From NCBI GenBank assembly GCA_963667375.1, contig OY763323.1, positions 62,001-126,000 on the forward strand: a stretch of 64,000 nucleotides of DNA. Direction: 5' to 3'. The translations under genes were made by a program, and so were the position numbers. Within the stretch, counting starts at the first letter, position 1; each line of letters begins with the position of its first letter. Positions 1 through 8,302 of this stretch are shown in pieces. The notes below the pieces were generated by a model. The model was not told the origin of the DNA, ran no database searches, and saw only the letters and a list, made by a program, of their open reading frames with translations. The stretch comes from G963556115 sp963667375. Its GTDB lineage: Bacteria; Planctomycetota; SZUA-567.

Positions 1-1
1 G

Positions 2-1165
2 GTACTCAAGGAGATCGAAGCTCCTTTCAAAGCGACTGATTATCCAAAAACTCTGAGTATTGCCGAACAGCAGGTACTCGAGATCGCCAAGGCTATCAGT
101 CAGAACAGTGATGTCATTATTATGGATGAGCCTACCGCGTCTCTGAGTGAGACCGAGATGGAGCATCTGTTCAATCTAATCCACAGATTAAAAGCCCGTG
201 GAATATCCATCATTTACATCTCCCACCGTCTGAAGGAGGTTGTAGAACTCTCAGACCGGGTGGTAGTACTCCGTGACGGCGCACATGTTGCGACCATGGA
301 GAAGGATGAAATCAATGAAAAAGACATGGTTGCGCACATGGTAGGTCGTAGCCTTACCGAATATTACGGTGAACTTGAGCTTGTTCCGAGTAGCGAAAAT
401 GTCATGGAGGTCAGAGACCTTAATGACGGTCACTTTGTCAACAATGTCAGCTTCGACCTGAAGAAGGGTGAGATCCTCGGCTTCGCCGGACTTGTCGGTG
501 CCGGCCGTTCAGAGATTGCCAAAATGATCTTTGGTATAGACAAGAAGACCAGCGGCGAGATAAAGCTTGAAGGCAAGACACTGAATATTAACGACCCGAT
601 CGTAGCCATTTCAAACGGTATATCCTATCTTACCGAGGACCGTAAGAGTCTGGGACTCTTCCTGGACATGTCCTCAGCGGATAATATCAGTCTGAATATG
701 CTCCGAAAGATCTCCAGCGGCGGATTTATCAGCGGCAACTCCAGCAGAAGATTCTCCAAGGATTACATCAACAATTTGAAGATCAGACTTGCTTCACCAG
801 AGACCAAAGCCAGAGAGCTTTCAGGTGGTAACCAGCAGAAACTGCTGATATCACGTATGATCTCAACCTCACCGAAGGTACTCATCATGGATGAGCCTAC
901 CCGTGGTGTAGACGTCGGTGCCAAGAGTGAAATATATAAGATTATTGAACGACTCGTAGAGTCCGGGGAGATGTCGGTTATTATGATCTCCAGCGAACTT
1001 CCTGAGCTTATCGGTCTGTCAACCAGAGTACTGGTTATCCGTGACGGTACCATTGTTCACGAGATAGATGACAAGAAAGATATCACTCAGGAAAATATCA
1101 TGGCTTATGCCGCAGGTATGACCGCGCCCGATTACAAATATCAAGATAAGCTTACAAATGTATAA
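2..1165 (+). CDS. Sugar ABC importer ATP-binding protein (CUT2/RbsA type), 5' end outside window
   Basis: This is the ATPase of a ribose/galactose-class (CUT2) importer, which hydrolyses ATP on the cytoplasmic face to drive sugar uptake. The frame is open from base 2, so the gene starts upstream of the window; the first ATG inside (base 122) is not the start. The tail of the first nucleotide-binding domain is visible: signature LSIAEQQVLEIAKAI from base 53 and Walker B VIIMDEPTAS from base 113. A second domain follows with the degenerate loop GLVGAGRSE, the signature LSGGNQQKL and LIMDEPTRGVDVG, the usual RbsA/XylG layout. The permease gene follows 52 bases later; the binding-protein gene is presumably upstream of the window. 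The exact sugar cannot be told from the sequence. Confidence 0.93.
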   Translation, partial: VLKEIEAPFKATDYPKTLSIAEQQVLEIAKAISQNSDVIIMDEPTASLSETEMEHLFNLIHRLKARGISIIYISHRLKEVVELSDRVVVLRDGAHVATMEKDEINEKDMVAHMVGRSLTEYYGELELVPSSENVMEVRDLNDGHFVNNVSFDLKKGEILGFAGLVGAGRSEIAKMIFGIDKKTSGEIKLEGKTLNINDPIVAISNGISYLTEDRKSLGLFLDMSSADNISLNMLRKISSGGFISGNSSRRFSKDYINNLKIRLASPETKARELSGGNQQKLLISRMISTSPKVLIMDEPTRGVDVGAKSEIYKIIERLVESGEMSVIMISSELPELIGLSTRVLVIRDGTIVHEIDDKKDITQENIMAYAAGMTAPDYKYQDKLTNV

Positions 1166-1217
1166 GATAACAGCATAGCTGCTGTCAATACTCTGGAGAA
1201 GGAAGAAAGAAAAATAA

Positions 1218-2198
1218 ATGAATATTAATAAGGACGCCACCCCGGCTCTCAAGAATGCAGGGGACGGCAAGAAATTTGATCTGATCAACACCCTCGGCGT
1301 ACTGCCGATTCTTATTCTGTTTGTAGTGGCCTTTGCCCTCTATGAACCACGATTCATCCGCGCCAGCAATATCATGAACATTTTCCGTCAGGCATCTGTG
1401 AATATCATTATCGCCTGCGGCATGACCATGGTTATTCTTACTGCCGGTATCGACCTGGCGGTAGGTTCGGTTCTGGCTGTATCTGCGGTTGTTGCAGTAA
1501 CCGTATCACTTACTTCAATGCCGGCTTTGGCAATTCCGATCGCCCTCCTCGTAGGTCTGCTGATCGGTGCGGTCAACGGTCTGCTGATTGCGATCTTCAA
1601 GATGCCGCCATTTATCGCGACGCTGGGTACGATGACCTCCTTCCGAGGGGTGGCGTATCTGGTTGCAAACGGTACAACCGTTATCAACAACGATCTGCCG
1701 TACGAAGCTATTGGTAACAGATCATTTATCGGCATCCCTTGGATGGTACTGGTCGCACTGGTTGTCTTTTTCCTGACTTGGGTTCTGCTGAAACGTACAG
1801 TTCTCGGTACCCGTATCTATGCGGTCGGTGGTAATGAGATGGCTGCAAAATATTCAGGTATTTCTGTCGGTACAATCCTGGTTATCGTCTACTCTCTGAG
1901 TGGTCTGCTCTCAGGTCTTGCCGGTGTGGTACAGTCTGCACGTCTGTTCAGTGCCAGTGGTCTGATGGGTATCTCATACGAGCTGGACGCGATCGCCGCG
2001 GTTATTCTTGGCGGTACCAGTTTCAACGGCGGTATCGGTAGTGTATTCGGTACTCTGATCGGTGCGCTGATCATCGCGGTACTGAACAACGGTCTGGTTA
2101 TCGCCGGTGTGCCATACTTCTGGCAGCAGGTGGTAAAGGGTATCGTTATCGTCGGTGCGGTACTGATCGATATCTACAGACAGAAGGTTAAAAAATAA
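1218..2198 (+). CDS. Sugar ABC importer permease (CUT2/RbsC type)
   Basis: Integral membrane permease of the same importer, 326 residues, the usual length for the RbsC family. A short cytoplasmic N-terminus is followed by about 8-10 hydrophobic segments. Family landmarks are IIACGMTMVILTAGIDLAVGS after the second segment and AAVILGGTSFNGGIGSVFGT in the last third, the loop that contacts the ATPase. A purine-rich ribosome site (GGAGAAGGAAG) lies just before the ATG. It is co-transcribed with the ATPase upstream and probably the kinase downstream. The closest known relatives are ribose, xylose and autoinducer-2 permeases. Confidence 0.93.
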   Translation: MNINKDATPALKNAGDGKKFDLINTLGVLPILILFVVAFALYEPRFIRASNIMNIFRQASVNIIIACGMTMVILTAGIDLAVGSVLAVSAVVAVTVSLTSMPALAIPIALLVGLLIGAVNGLLIAIFKMPPFIATLGTMTSFRGVAYLVANGTTVINNDLPYEAIGNRSFIGIPWMVLVALVVFFLTWVLLKRTVLGTRIYAVGGNEMAAKYSGISVGTILVIVYSLSGLLSGLAGVVQSARLFSASGLMGISYELDAIAAVILGGTSFNGGIGSVFGTLIGALIIAVLNNGLVIAGVPYFWQQVVKGIVIVGAVLIDIYRQKVKK

Positions 2199-2228
2199 TA
2201 AGCAACAACTTAAGTAATGATTTTCCGG

Positions 2229-2263
2229 CTCTAGGTCAGCTGCCTTAGGCGGTTGACCTGGAG
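2229..2263 (+). promoter_or_regulatory. Intercistronic stem-loop between permease and kinase
   Basis: Arms at 2229-2238 and 2254-2263 pair over 10 bases (CTCTAGGTCA with TGACCTGGAG, one G-U pair). No T-run follows, so it is more likely an mRNA-processing or stabilising hairpin that separates transporter and kinase expression than a terminator. Confidence 0.45.
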
Positions 2264-2328
2264 TGTTAAAAGGGCACAAAGTTTGTAAAAGAATCGGTAA
2301 TATTTTATTAAGAAGGAAGAAAATCACC

Positions 2329-3285
2329 GTGTATGATATAGTATGTGTAGGTTTTACCTGCCTTGACATCCCGGTTGTCGGCGACATAGGTAAAAGAGTT
2401 TTCGATATTGACAGTACGCATGTTGACAGTATCTCAATGACACCGGGCGGGGACGCGGTCAACGAGTCGGTAACCTGCTCCAGCCTCGGGCTTAATACCG
2501 CGATAGTCAGTTATGTCGGCAGTGACAACGGCGGACAGGTTATAATCGACGCACTCAAAGCCAGAGGTGTGGATACCTCAGGTATCGAGATCTTCGAGGG
2601 CGAGACCTCGCAGACAGCGATTCCGCTGATCGACCTTTCAGGCGAACGCCACTTTCTCTTCAACTGCGGCTGCTCACCGCTCTTTACCGGGCTGAATGTA
2701 GACTTGGAGAAATACTACCAGACCAAGGTTCTGAGTATCGCCAGTTTCTATGTCGCCAAGCGCTTCGACAAGGAAGGAGCTCCAGTCATCCTCAAGGGGG
2801 CCAAGGAGCACGGGGTCATCACCGTTGCCGATACCTGCAGCGATGTGATGGGTCTGGGAATTGACAACGTCAGAGAAGCGCTGCCGTATATCGACTACTT
2901 CATGCCGAGTCTGGATGAAGCGGAAGCACTCTCCGGTAAGACCGAATACCGGGATATAGCCGGAGTATTCATGGATATGGGTGCGAAGAACGTCGTACTC
3001 AAGCTCGGCTCCAAGGGTTCATATATCCGCACCGCGGATGAAGAGGTTCTGACCCCGGCATTTCTCGACACCAAAGTTATCGACACCACCGGCTGCGGGG
3101 ACAACTTTGTCGCCGGCTTCTCCTACGGTATCAGCAAGGGTCTGAGCATGCAGGAATGTGCGCAGTTCGCCGGGGCGGTTGCCGGTATCAACGCCGGCTT
3201 TATCGGCGGGTGCGGAGGGCTCAAGAGTATAACGGAGGTCAAGGACTTCCTCGCGACGCGGGGCATAAGTATTACCGGACTTTAG
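2329..3285 (+). CDS. PfkB-family carbohydrate kinase
   Basis: Ribokinase/PfkB-fold sugar kinase, 318 residues, which phosphorylates a sugar, sugar phosphate or nucleoside with ATP. The N-terminal substrate motif GGDAVNESV and the C-terminal anion-hole signature DTTGCGDNFVAGF (catalytic Asp in GCGD) are both present. A longer frame opens at 2263, but the start is taken as GTG 2329 because AAGGA precedes it and MYDIVCVGFTCLDIPV is the normal family N-terminus. It follows the importer by 130 bases and precedes an aldolase, so it probably phosphorylates the imported sugar or an intermediate. The substrate is unknown; ribose, fructose, tagatose-phosphate or inositol-type sugars are all possible. 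Confidence 0.9.
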   Translation: MYDIVCVGFTCLDIPVVGDIGKRVFDIDSTHVDSISMTPGGDAVNESVTCSSLGLNTAIVSYVGSDNGGQVIIDALKARGVDTSGIEIFEGETSQTAIPLIDLSGERHFLFNCGCSPLFTGLNVDLEKYYQTKVLSIASFYVAKRFDKEGAPVILKGAKEHGVITVADTCSDVMGLGIDNVREALPYIDYFMPSLDEAEALSGKTEYRDIAGVFMDMGAKNVVLKLGSKGSYIRTADEEVLTPAFLDTKVIDTTGCGDNFVAGFSYGISKGLSMQECAQFAGAVAGINAGFIGGCGGLKSITEVKDFLATRGISITGL

Positions 3286-3300
3286 AGATAAATCCATTCA

Positions 3301-3328
3301 CTCTGTGCCTGCGGGCACAGAGCTTTTT
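3301..3328 (+). terminator. Rho-independent terminator after the PfkB gene
   Basis: A 9-bp perfect stem (CTCTGTGCC / GGCACAGAG) with a TGCG loop is followed by CTTTTT. It ends the ABC-kinase transcript, so the aldolase downstream needs its own promoter. Confidence 0.85.
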
Positions 3329-3586
3329 AAAATACAGCGAACACAACAAAAAAAATATATTCCGGAAGTATCCAGAGCGAAAAAAAATAGCCTAAAAATA
3401 TACCCGGTACGCATAATAGCAAGAAGACCGAAAGATACTGGATTTACCGCTGTAATTTCATATATGGATTAGGTTTTGCAAATACGTAAAATGATACCGG
3501 TACCAAAAAATTTTGCATTATCTATAAAAGAAATTAAATCAGCTTCTTGCAATCAGGAATTTATTGCTTAATGTTAATTAATATAT

Positions 3587-3600
3587 GGTTAACGTTAATC
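3587..3600. promoter_or_regulatory. LacI-type operator candidate before the aldolase
   Basis: The perfect palindrome TTAACGTTAA (3589-3598) has the central CG typical of LacI/GalR-family operators and extends to a 14-base near-palindrome at 3587-3600, with one unpaired position. It lies 32 bases before the aldolase ATG in the 345-base gap 3286-3631, which otherwise holds the kinase terminator and AT-rich DNA with no convincing ORF. A weak -35/-10 pair (TTGCAA at about 3548, TAATGT 16 bases later) may be the promoter. Repression of the aldolase by a sugar-sensing regulator is inferred; no LacI gene is in the window. Confidence 0.4.
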
Positions 3601-3631
3601 ATCTTAATGTAAGTTTATAAGGAGAGTATGT

Positions 3632-4492
3632 ATGTTATCAACACTGAAAGAGGTACTAGGAGCAGCACGTGAAGGCAAGTACGCTGTCGGGGCGTTCAAC
3701 ATTGTTAGTGGTCTAAGCCTGTCACCACTTATCAAGGCTGCTGAGAAGAAGCGTTCACCACTTATTCTCAATGTTGCCGAGGTTTCATTTAATGACTGCA
3801 ATGTCAACCAGGTTTCACCATCAGTTGTCCAGGCAGCCAAGGATGCGACTGTACCTGTAGTTATCAACCTTGACCACGGTATCACTGACAACGGAATTCA
3901 GACCGCACTCCGTAACGGTTTCAGTTCTATCATGTTCGACGGTTCAACACTGTCTTACGAAGAGAACATCGCCAAGACCAAGTGGGTTGTTGACACCTGT
4001 CACCCTCTGGGAGTCTCAGTTGAAGCTGAAATCGGCCACGTAGGCGGCGGCGAAGCTGAAGCCGGCGAAGAGCAGGAAGTTGACACCAGCGCTTTCACCA
4101 AGATTGAAGAGGTAGAGGATTTCGTAGCCAAGACCAACGTTGACGCACTGGCTGTTGCTATCGGTAACGTACACGGCTTCTACAAGGGCGAGCCACAGCT
4201 CCAGTTCGAGCTGCTCAAAGAGATCGCAGCAGTTTCAAAGGTTCCACTCGTACTGCACGGTGGTTCTGGTATTTCAGACGCTGATTTCCGCAAGGCAGCA
4301 TCACTGGGTATCTGCAAGATCAACTTCTACACCGGTCTCAGCCGCGCGGTTCACGAGAACCTCGTAAAGTACGTCAAGGAACTTGACGGCAAGTACGTTG
4401 ACTTCACTTCATACTGCTGGAACATGATGAATTCAGTACAGGCAACAGCAGAAGACCGCATGGAAGTATTCGGCAGTGCCGGCAAAGCTTAA
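3632..4492 (+). CDS. Class II (zinc) sugar-bisphosphate aldolase
   Basis: Zinc-dependent aldolase of the fructose-/tagatose-1,6-bisphosphate family, 286 residues, which cleaves a ketose bisphosphate to dihydroxyacetone phosphate and an aldehyde. Visible motifs are NLDHG (zinc His and catalytic Asp), SIMFDGS, VEAEIGHVGG, GNVHGFYKG (zinc His) and LHGGSGI (zinc His). The ATG at 3632 has an AAGGAGAG site. With the kinase and importer before it, it completes a plausible import, phosphorylate and cleave pathway, though it has its own promoter region. GatY/KbaY-like specificity cannot be excluded. Confidence 0.93.
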   Translation: MLSTLKEVLGAAREGKYAVGAFNIVSGLSLSPLIKAAEKKRSPLILNVAEVSFNDCNVNQVSPSVVQAAKDATVPVVINLDHGITDNGIQTALRNGFSSIMFDGSTLSYEENIAKTKWVVDTCHPLGVSVEAEIGHVGGGEAEAGEEQEVDTSAFTKIEEVEDFVAKTNVDALAVAIGNVHGFYKGEPQLQFELLKEIAAVSKVPLVLHGGSGISDADFRKAASLGICKINFYTGLSRAVHENLVKYVKELDGKYVDFTSYCWNMMNSVQATAEDRMEVFGSAGKA

Positions 4493-4549
4493 TAGCTAAT
4501 TGCACACAAACAATCAAAGTAACACCAAAAAAACAACAAAACAATATTT

Positions 4550-4578
4550 GGAGGGTACTGCCGGTGGCAGTACCCTCC
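4550..4578. terminator. Strong stem-loop between aldolase and phage cluster
   Basis: Arms at 4550-4562 and 4566-4578 pair perfectly over 13 bp (GGAGGGTACTGCC) around a 3-base loop. The minus-strand side runs into T-rich DNA (complement of the A-runs at 4527-4542), so it probably ends the phage operon whose last gene stops at 4585. It may also serve the convergent aldolase, although the + side has no clear T-run. Confidence 0.7.
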
Positions 4579-4584
4579 TGTAGT

Positions 4585-5055
4585 TTACTCTGCTGAAATA
4601 CCGGCAGAGACAGGCAATGCCGCCTCCGCCTCAGCCTGCGCCCGCTGCTCCACCCGCTCAATCAGCGCGGTAAGCTCACCCGCGGAGCTTTCCAGATGCA
4701 GATGCTGACTGGGCAGCACCGGATAATGGCCGAGCATCTTATTTATCTCCCGGGCAATATCGAGCGCTGCCTTGATATGCTCACGCTGTTCGCGGGGTGC
4801 CAGTTCAGCGCTCCCGGCGCGCAAGCCCTCAAGCTGCCCCATCAGCCCAAAGAGCTTCTCCAGCATGAATTCTTTGGTAAAATGTGTCTTTTCGATCATC
4901 TCCCCCCTCAACCTGCCCAGTTCCGCGACCACCCCCTGTGACCGGCGCAGACGTGAACAGTGCTTATTGCGGTAACCGACAGCATTGGCCGCCTGCCAGT
5001 TTCCCAGCCCGAGTCCGATACAGAGTGCAAACCGCTTCTGAAGCTCTGTCGCCAT
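4585..5055 (-). CDS. Phage small terminase-like protein (candidate TerS)
   Basis: 156 residues. The N-terminus carries a helix-turn-helix-like stretch (LGNWQAANAVGYRNKHCSRL) resembling the DNA-recognition domain of small terminases, followed by a predicted helical/coiled oligomerisation region (residues about 45-105) and an acidic Ala/Glu-rich tail. TerS would recognise packaging sites and hand DNA to TerL. It is the last gene of the phage operon, about 18 kb from TerL, which is unusual for the pair unless the virion genome circularises. The role is inferred from length, HTH and context; another small DNA-binding protein is possible. Confidence 0.5.
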   Translation of the reverse strand: MATELQKRFALCIGLGLGNWQAANAVGYRNKHCSRLRRSQGVVAELGRLRGEMIEKTHFTKEFMLEKLFGLMGQLEGLRAGSAELAPREQREHIKAALDIAREINKMLGHYPVLPSQHLHLESSAGELTALIERVEQRAQAEAEAALPVSAGISAE

Positions 5056-5173
5056 ACTCTTAACCCCATACTAGAATCATTAAATCAATCTCCGGCTGCC
5101 TCCGGGAGTACCGGCGAGAGAGCACTATCCCCCGCCAGCCCGGCAGAAAATAGGCCACCTCCCTGCCTCCGGC

Positions 5174-5455
5174 TTAACCGCCGCTTCTGACAAATAACCC
5201 GAGCAGGCTGACCAGCGCGCAGAGCAGCGCCGCCAGCGCCGCCCAGTTATTGCGCAGACTCCGGCTGGAGTGATGCTCCTCAATATGCTCCTTATGCTGG
5301 TTATGCAGCTCCGCAATATCACCGGAGTGGCGGGTAACATGTTCACAGAGCTGGGAGCAGGGTGTAGCATGCAGATATGATTCCAGCCGGGCGAGGGTTA
5401 CCTTGATCTCAGTGATATCATCATTGAGCCGCTCCAGACGGACAGAATCAGTCAT
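5174..5455 (-). CDS. Small coiled-coil/TM phage protein (XhlA/holin-accessory type)
   Basis: 93 residues: a charged predicted coiled coil (residues 1-65, RLERLNDDITEIKVTLARLE) and one C-terminal membrane segment (about 70-90, AALAALLCALVSLLGLF). This is the architecture of XhlA-type hemolysin/holin accessory proteins that help release phage by perturbing the inner membrane. Its ATG overlaps the end of the preceding membrane-protein gene by 8 bases, which suggests translational coupling in a lysis-type pair. No endolysin gene accompanies it. Confidence 0.6.
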   Translation of the reverse strand: MTDSVRLERLNDDITEIKVTLARLESYLHATPCSQLCEHVTRHSGDIAELHNQHKEHIEEHHSSRSLRNNWAALAALLCALVSLLGLFVRSGG

Positions 5456-5828
5456 CAGCCGCCCCTTTCCGGCTCAGATCCCAGGGTGAGCGCGCCAGAT
5501 AGGCCTTGACCCAGATAAGCATGAAGACCATACCGCAGACCAGACCGATACCGAGCGGCAGCCCCAGAGAGTACGCCACGATACGCCATGGTTCCCGCTC
5601 GGCGCGGATCACCCGCTCCTTCTCCGCCGCCCGCGCCGCCACCAGCTCGACCGGATCGACTACCGCCCCGGTATAGCTTATCGAGCTGTCCCGGGTATCA
5701 CTGACCGTACTGGACTTCATCGCCAGAGCCCCGTTACCGGCACAGCCGCAGAGGGCCACGCAACAGATAATGGCCAGGGTCAAGAGTACTGCCAGCAGCA
5801 CCCTGAATAAAAAATTACCAATCCCCAT
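5448..5828 (-). CDS. Phage membrane protein with two TM segments (possible lysis protein)
   Basis: 126 residues, not assigned to a named family. The N-terminal hydrophobic segment (about 6-30) ends in LCGCAG, close to a lipobox; a second segment lies near residues 85-108 (LGLPLGIGLVCGMVFMLIW) and a basic/acidic tail follows. A GGAGGAAATT site precedes the ATG. Its position after the tail genes and overlap with the XhlA-like gene suggest a holin or spanin-type role, but nothing in the sequence proves this. Confidence 0.6.
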   Translation of the reverse strand: MGIGNFLFRVLLAVLLTLAIICCVALCGCAGNGALAMKSSTVSDTRDSSISYTGAVVDPVELVAARAAEKERVIRAEREPWRIVAYSLGLPLGIGLVCGMVFMLIWVKAYLARSPWDLSRKGAADD

Positions 5829-5837
5829 AATTTCCTC

Positions 5838-6302
5838 CTAATTGCAGCAGATGGAGCAGGGAGTATAATTCTCCAGCCCATCTGACTCGTTGATTTCCAG
5901 AATATTACTACTGCTGCCCAGTGCCGAGCAGTCCTCCGACACATGATAGCAGCTGCCGCTGGCGGTCACGTACACCGTATTCCCTCTCCCGAACTTCTCC
6001 AGAAGCCGCGCCTGCGCCAGCAGGAGCTCATGCTCAGCTCTGGCCGCCCGCTCCGTCTCCCCATTGAGCTCATGCCTGAGCACATGCGACAACAGCGGAT
6101 CAAGCGTCGCGAGCTCCGCCTCATACAAGACCTGAACTGCGTCCTCGATTACCCCCCAATTACCATCCTCAAGTGCGGCATAGCCCAAACCATCTGGTCT
6201 TTCGCCTGACATTAAGATCAAATTATAATTAACAATGTCTTTTGAGGTTGGGTCATAATACATCGTTGAAGATCCAACCGTTGCATATATTCCTTTTGGC
6301 AT
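5838..6302 (-). CDS. Phage protein with C-terminal Cys/His zinc-binding-like motif
   Basis: 154 residues of unknown function, 17 bases after the tail fibre gene. The middle (about 50-105) is helical and charged. The C-terminus (about 110-154) carries C-Y-H-x4-C and C-x2-C-C (SCYHVSEDC and PCSICC), resembling the small Ada-like or nuclease-associated metal-binding modules that read YHxxxC ... PCxxC. The position suggests a tail-fibre accessory or chaperone role, but the metal motif is atypical for fibre chaperones. Confidence 0.6.
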   Translation of the reverse strand: MPKGIYATVGSSTMYYDPTSKDIVNYNLILMSGERPDGLGYAALEDGNWGVIEDAVQVLYEAELATLDPLLSHVLRHELNGETERAARAEHELLLAQARLLEKFGRGNTVYVTASGSCYHVSEDCSALGSSSNILEINESDGLENYTPCSICCN

Positions 6303-6319
6303 TTTTTAATATTCCTTTC

Positions 6320-8269
6320 TCAAAATGCTCTTGTCTCAGTTACTTTGAAGATAGTACTGGTGACAGTCGTTTGATTCGCAGTTGTGCCGAACTCACTACC
6401 CTGTACCGTACTCCGGTAGACATCAAGAGAATTTGTACCTGTTAGCATTCGAACAACACCCTCAGTGCTATACGCCCTCGCCCCTTGTCCGAAATTTTCA
6501 GACCAGAAGGTGTCGCCCCACATAGACAAATTCGGCTGCCACATTCGAAGCTGAAGCGAACAATACCCTAAAAACGCACTTGACTGACTGATTACAGTAG
6601 TCAGTCCTACGGTATTACCGTTGTTAATTGGAGAAGTATGTACCGTACCTTGCTGGTAGTTTATAACATTTTCAATAATCCCGCCCAAGACATAAACGCT
6701 ACCAATATACACACGACGAATAGCATTACCGCTTTTATCATAGTGACTCTGAGTAGCAATGTTATAGAAATCTGATGGTGAAGGTCGTAACCATTTAAGC
6801 TCACCTAAGCCACAATAAGTTTTCGATCCAATTAACGTAACATGAATACGTAACAAGGGATAGTCGCAATCATTCCACGTATATAAAATACCTTTGCCGG
6901 TGTGTTCAGTTTCAACTTCCCATCTATCCTCACCGGTGACTGATACTAGATTCACCCAAGAGTCACCACTATCATTAGAACCGTCAATTGTAAAATCAAT
7001 GGGTTGACCACATAAGGTGCTACCTGTAACGTATGGATATATTACAATACCATTGGTTGTAATACTCATATTGTCTTCTCTGCGTATATAATAGGACTCA
7101 TCGCCGATTAGAGACGGATATGTACCGCTTGCCGTAATTGCTCCATTCGAACCGTTCATTGTGTCGTCATACCCTTGATATGCGTAATAACCCGAATATA
7201 CGGTCGTTTGCGATACATTATACCCCTGATCGGTATTGGCGGATAATTTTGGTACAAAATCATAGTAGGGATTATTTTGCATTCCTATCTGCGGTTTATA
7301 TCTGGTATAACCAAATGATATACTGCCGTCAGTTCCAACGTCGGAATAAATCCAAGCCGTGCCGCTGCTGGCATTAACAAGATCGGATATATCAAGAGTC
7401 GTATCTTCCGCAAGCGCTTGGGAAACATACACCTGCCCCTCATATCCGGCCGCAACCTGAAGTCCGGCGACAAGCGTCAACTCATGCGTACCGCTCGAGT
7501 AAATATGAGCCGCCGGAGCATCACACCAGTCGTCATCCCAACCCTCAGGACGATCTCCGGTAGCACCGGCGACAATCGTCTGCGCCCTGATTGCAGTTTT
7601 ATGCTTGCTCAACGCCGCAACCTCCTGCAGCTCACTCGCAATAGACTCCAGCCGGAGCAGAGTAGCCGCAGTGGCACTCTCCGCCTCCGGCATCCCGACG
7701 AGTATCCGGAAAGCCTCGGCATCGGCATTGCTCGCATCGGTACAGGTAAGATCCGACAGATTAAGCTCACCGTCACTGCCGATACCGAGATTACTTAGAA
7801 ACGCAAATTTATCGATATTTCCCCCATCAAGATCCGCTTTGATCAGGGTTGCGGAGATAACGCTGTCGACCTTCTCCTCAGCCGCCCTGGCGAGAGCCAC
7901 CGCACTGTCACTGACCGCCTCCTGCAACAGCATAGTCGTCTTATCCAGAGCATTCTCTATCGCCTGCTGATAGCTCGGATAATCGATCGGCTGCTCCAGC
8001 GGCGTTGATCTGTAGATACGCAGCCGCTCGGTCGGCCCTAGCGCCGGAAGTCTGGATTCCAGCGGATAAGTCACCATTCCTCCCGAATTATCCAGACCAC
8101 CGGTTACCGCATAATCGGTATCACGCAGCAGCGTAGTCACCACCCCATCCGTCCCCAGCAGCTCGACGACGAGATGATCCAGACTGAAGCAGCGAAACGG
8201 GAAATTGAAGATCCGCCCGCTGGAGTTCCCGCAATACTCCTGTATTTCATAATTATTATTTACCGGCAT
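6320..8269 (-). CDS. Phage tail fibre / tailspike with T7 gp17-like N-terminus
   Basis: 649 residues, the receptor-binding fibre. Residues 1 to about 140 match the T7 gp17 N-terminal attachment domain in style (YEIQEYCGNSSGRIFNFPFR, DYAVTGG, RLRIYRSTPLEQPIDYP), followed by an Ala-rich helical stretch (about 125-175). The remainder is beta-rich with many Gly/Ser/Thr/Tyr. Residues about 430-500 (FTIDGSNDSGDSWV ... GLGELKWLRP) resemble a discoidin/F5-8C-like carbohydrate-binding fold. Base composition becomes more AT-rich in the 3' two-thirds (about 6320-7450), as expected for exchanged host-range modules. GGAGGGG precedes the ATG. Confidence 0.8.
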   Translation of the reverse strand: MPVNNNYEIQEYCGNSSGRIFNFPFRCFSLDHLVVELLGTDGVVTTLLRDTDYAVTGGLDNSGGMVTYPLESRLPALGPTERLRIYRSTPLEQPIDYPSYQQAIENALDKTTMLLQEAVSDSAVALARAAEEKVDSVISATLIKADLDGGNIDKFAFLSNLGIGSDGELNLSDLTCTDASNADAEAFRILVGMPEAESATAATLLRLESIASELQEVAALSKHKTAIRAQTIVAGATGDRPEGWDDDWCDAPAAHIYSSGTHELTLVAGLQVAAGYEGQVYVSQALAEDTTLDISDLVNASSGTAWIYSDVGTDGSISFGYTRYKPQIGMQNNPYYDFVPKLSANTDQGYNVSQTTVYSGYYAYQGYDDTMNGSNGAITASGTYPSLIGDESYYIRREDNMSITTNGIVIYPYVTGSTLCGQPIDFTIDGSNDSGDSWVNLVSVTGEDRWEVETEHTGKGILYTWNDCDYPLLRIHVTLIGSKTYCGLGELKWLRPSPSDFYNIATQSHYDKSGNAIRRVYIGSVYVLGGIIENVINYQQGTVHTSPINNGNTVGLTTVISQSSAFLGYCSLQLRMWQPNLSMWGDTFWSENFGQGARAYSTEGVVRMLTGTNSLDVYRSTVQGSEFGTTANQTTVTSTIFKVTETRAF

Positions 8270-8302
8270 TCTGCCCCTCCTTCACATATTCAATAAACGC
8301 CA

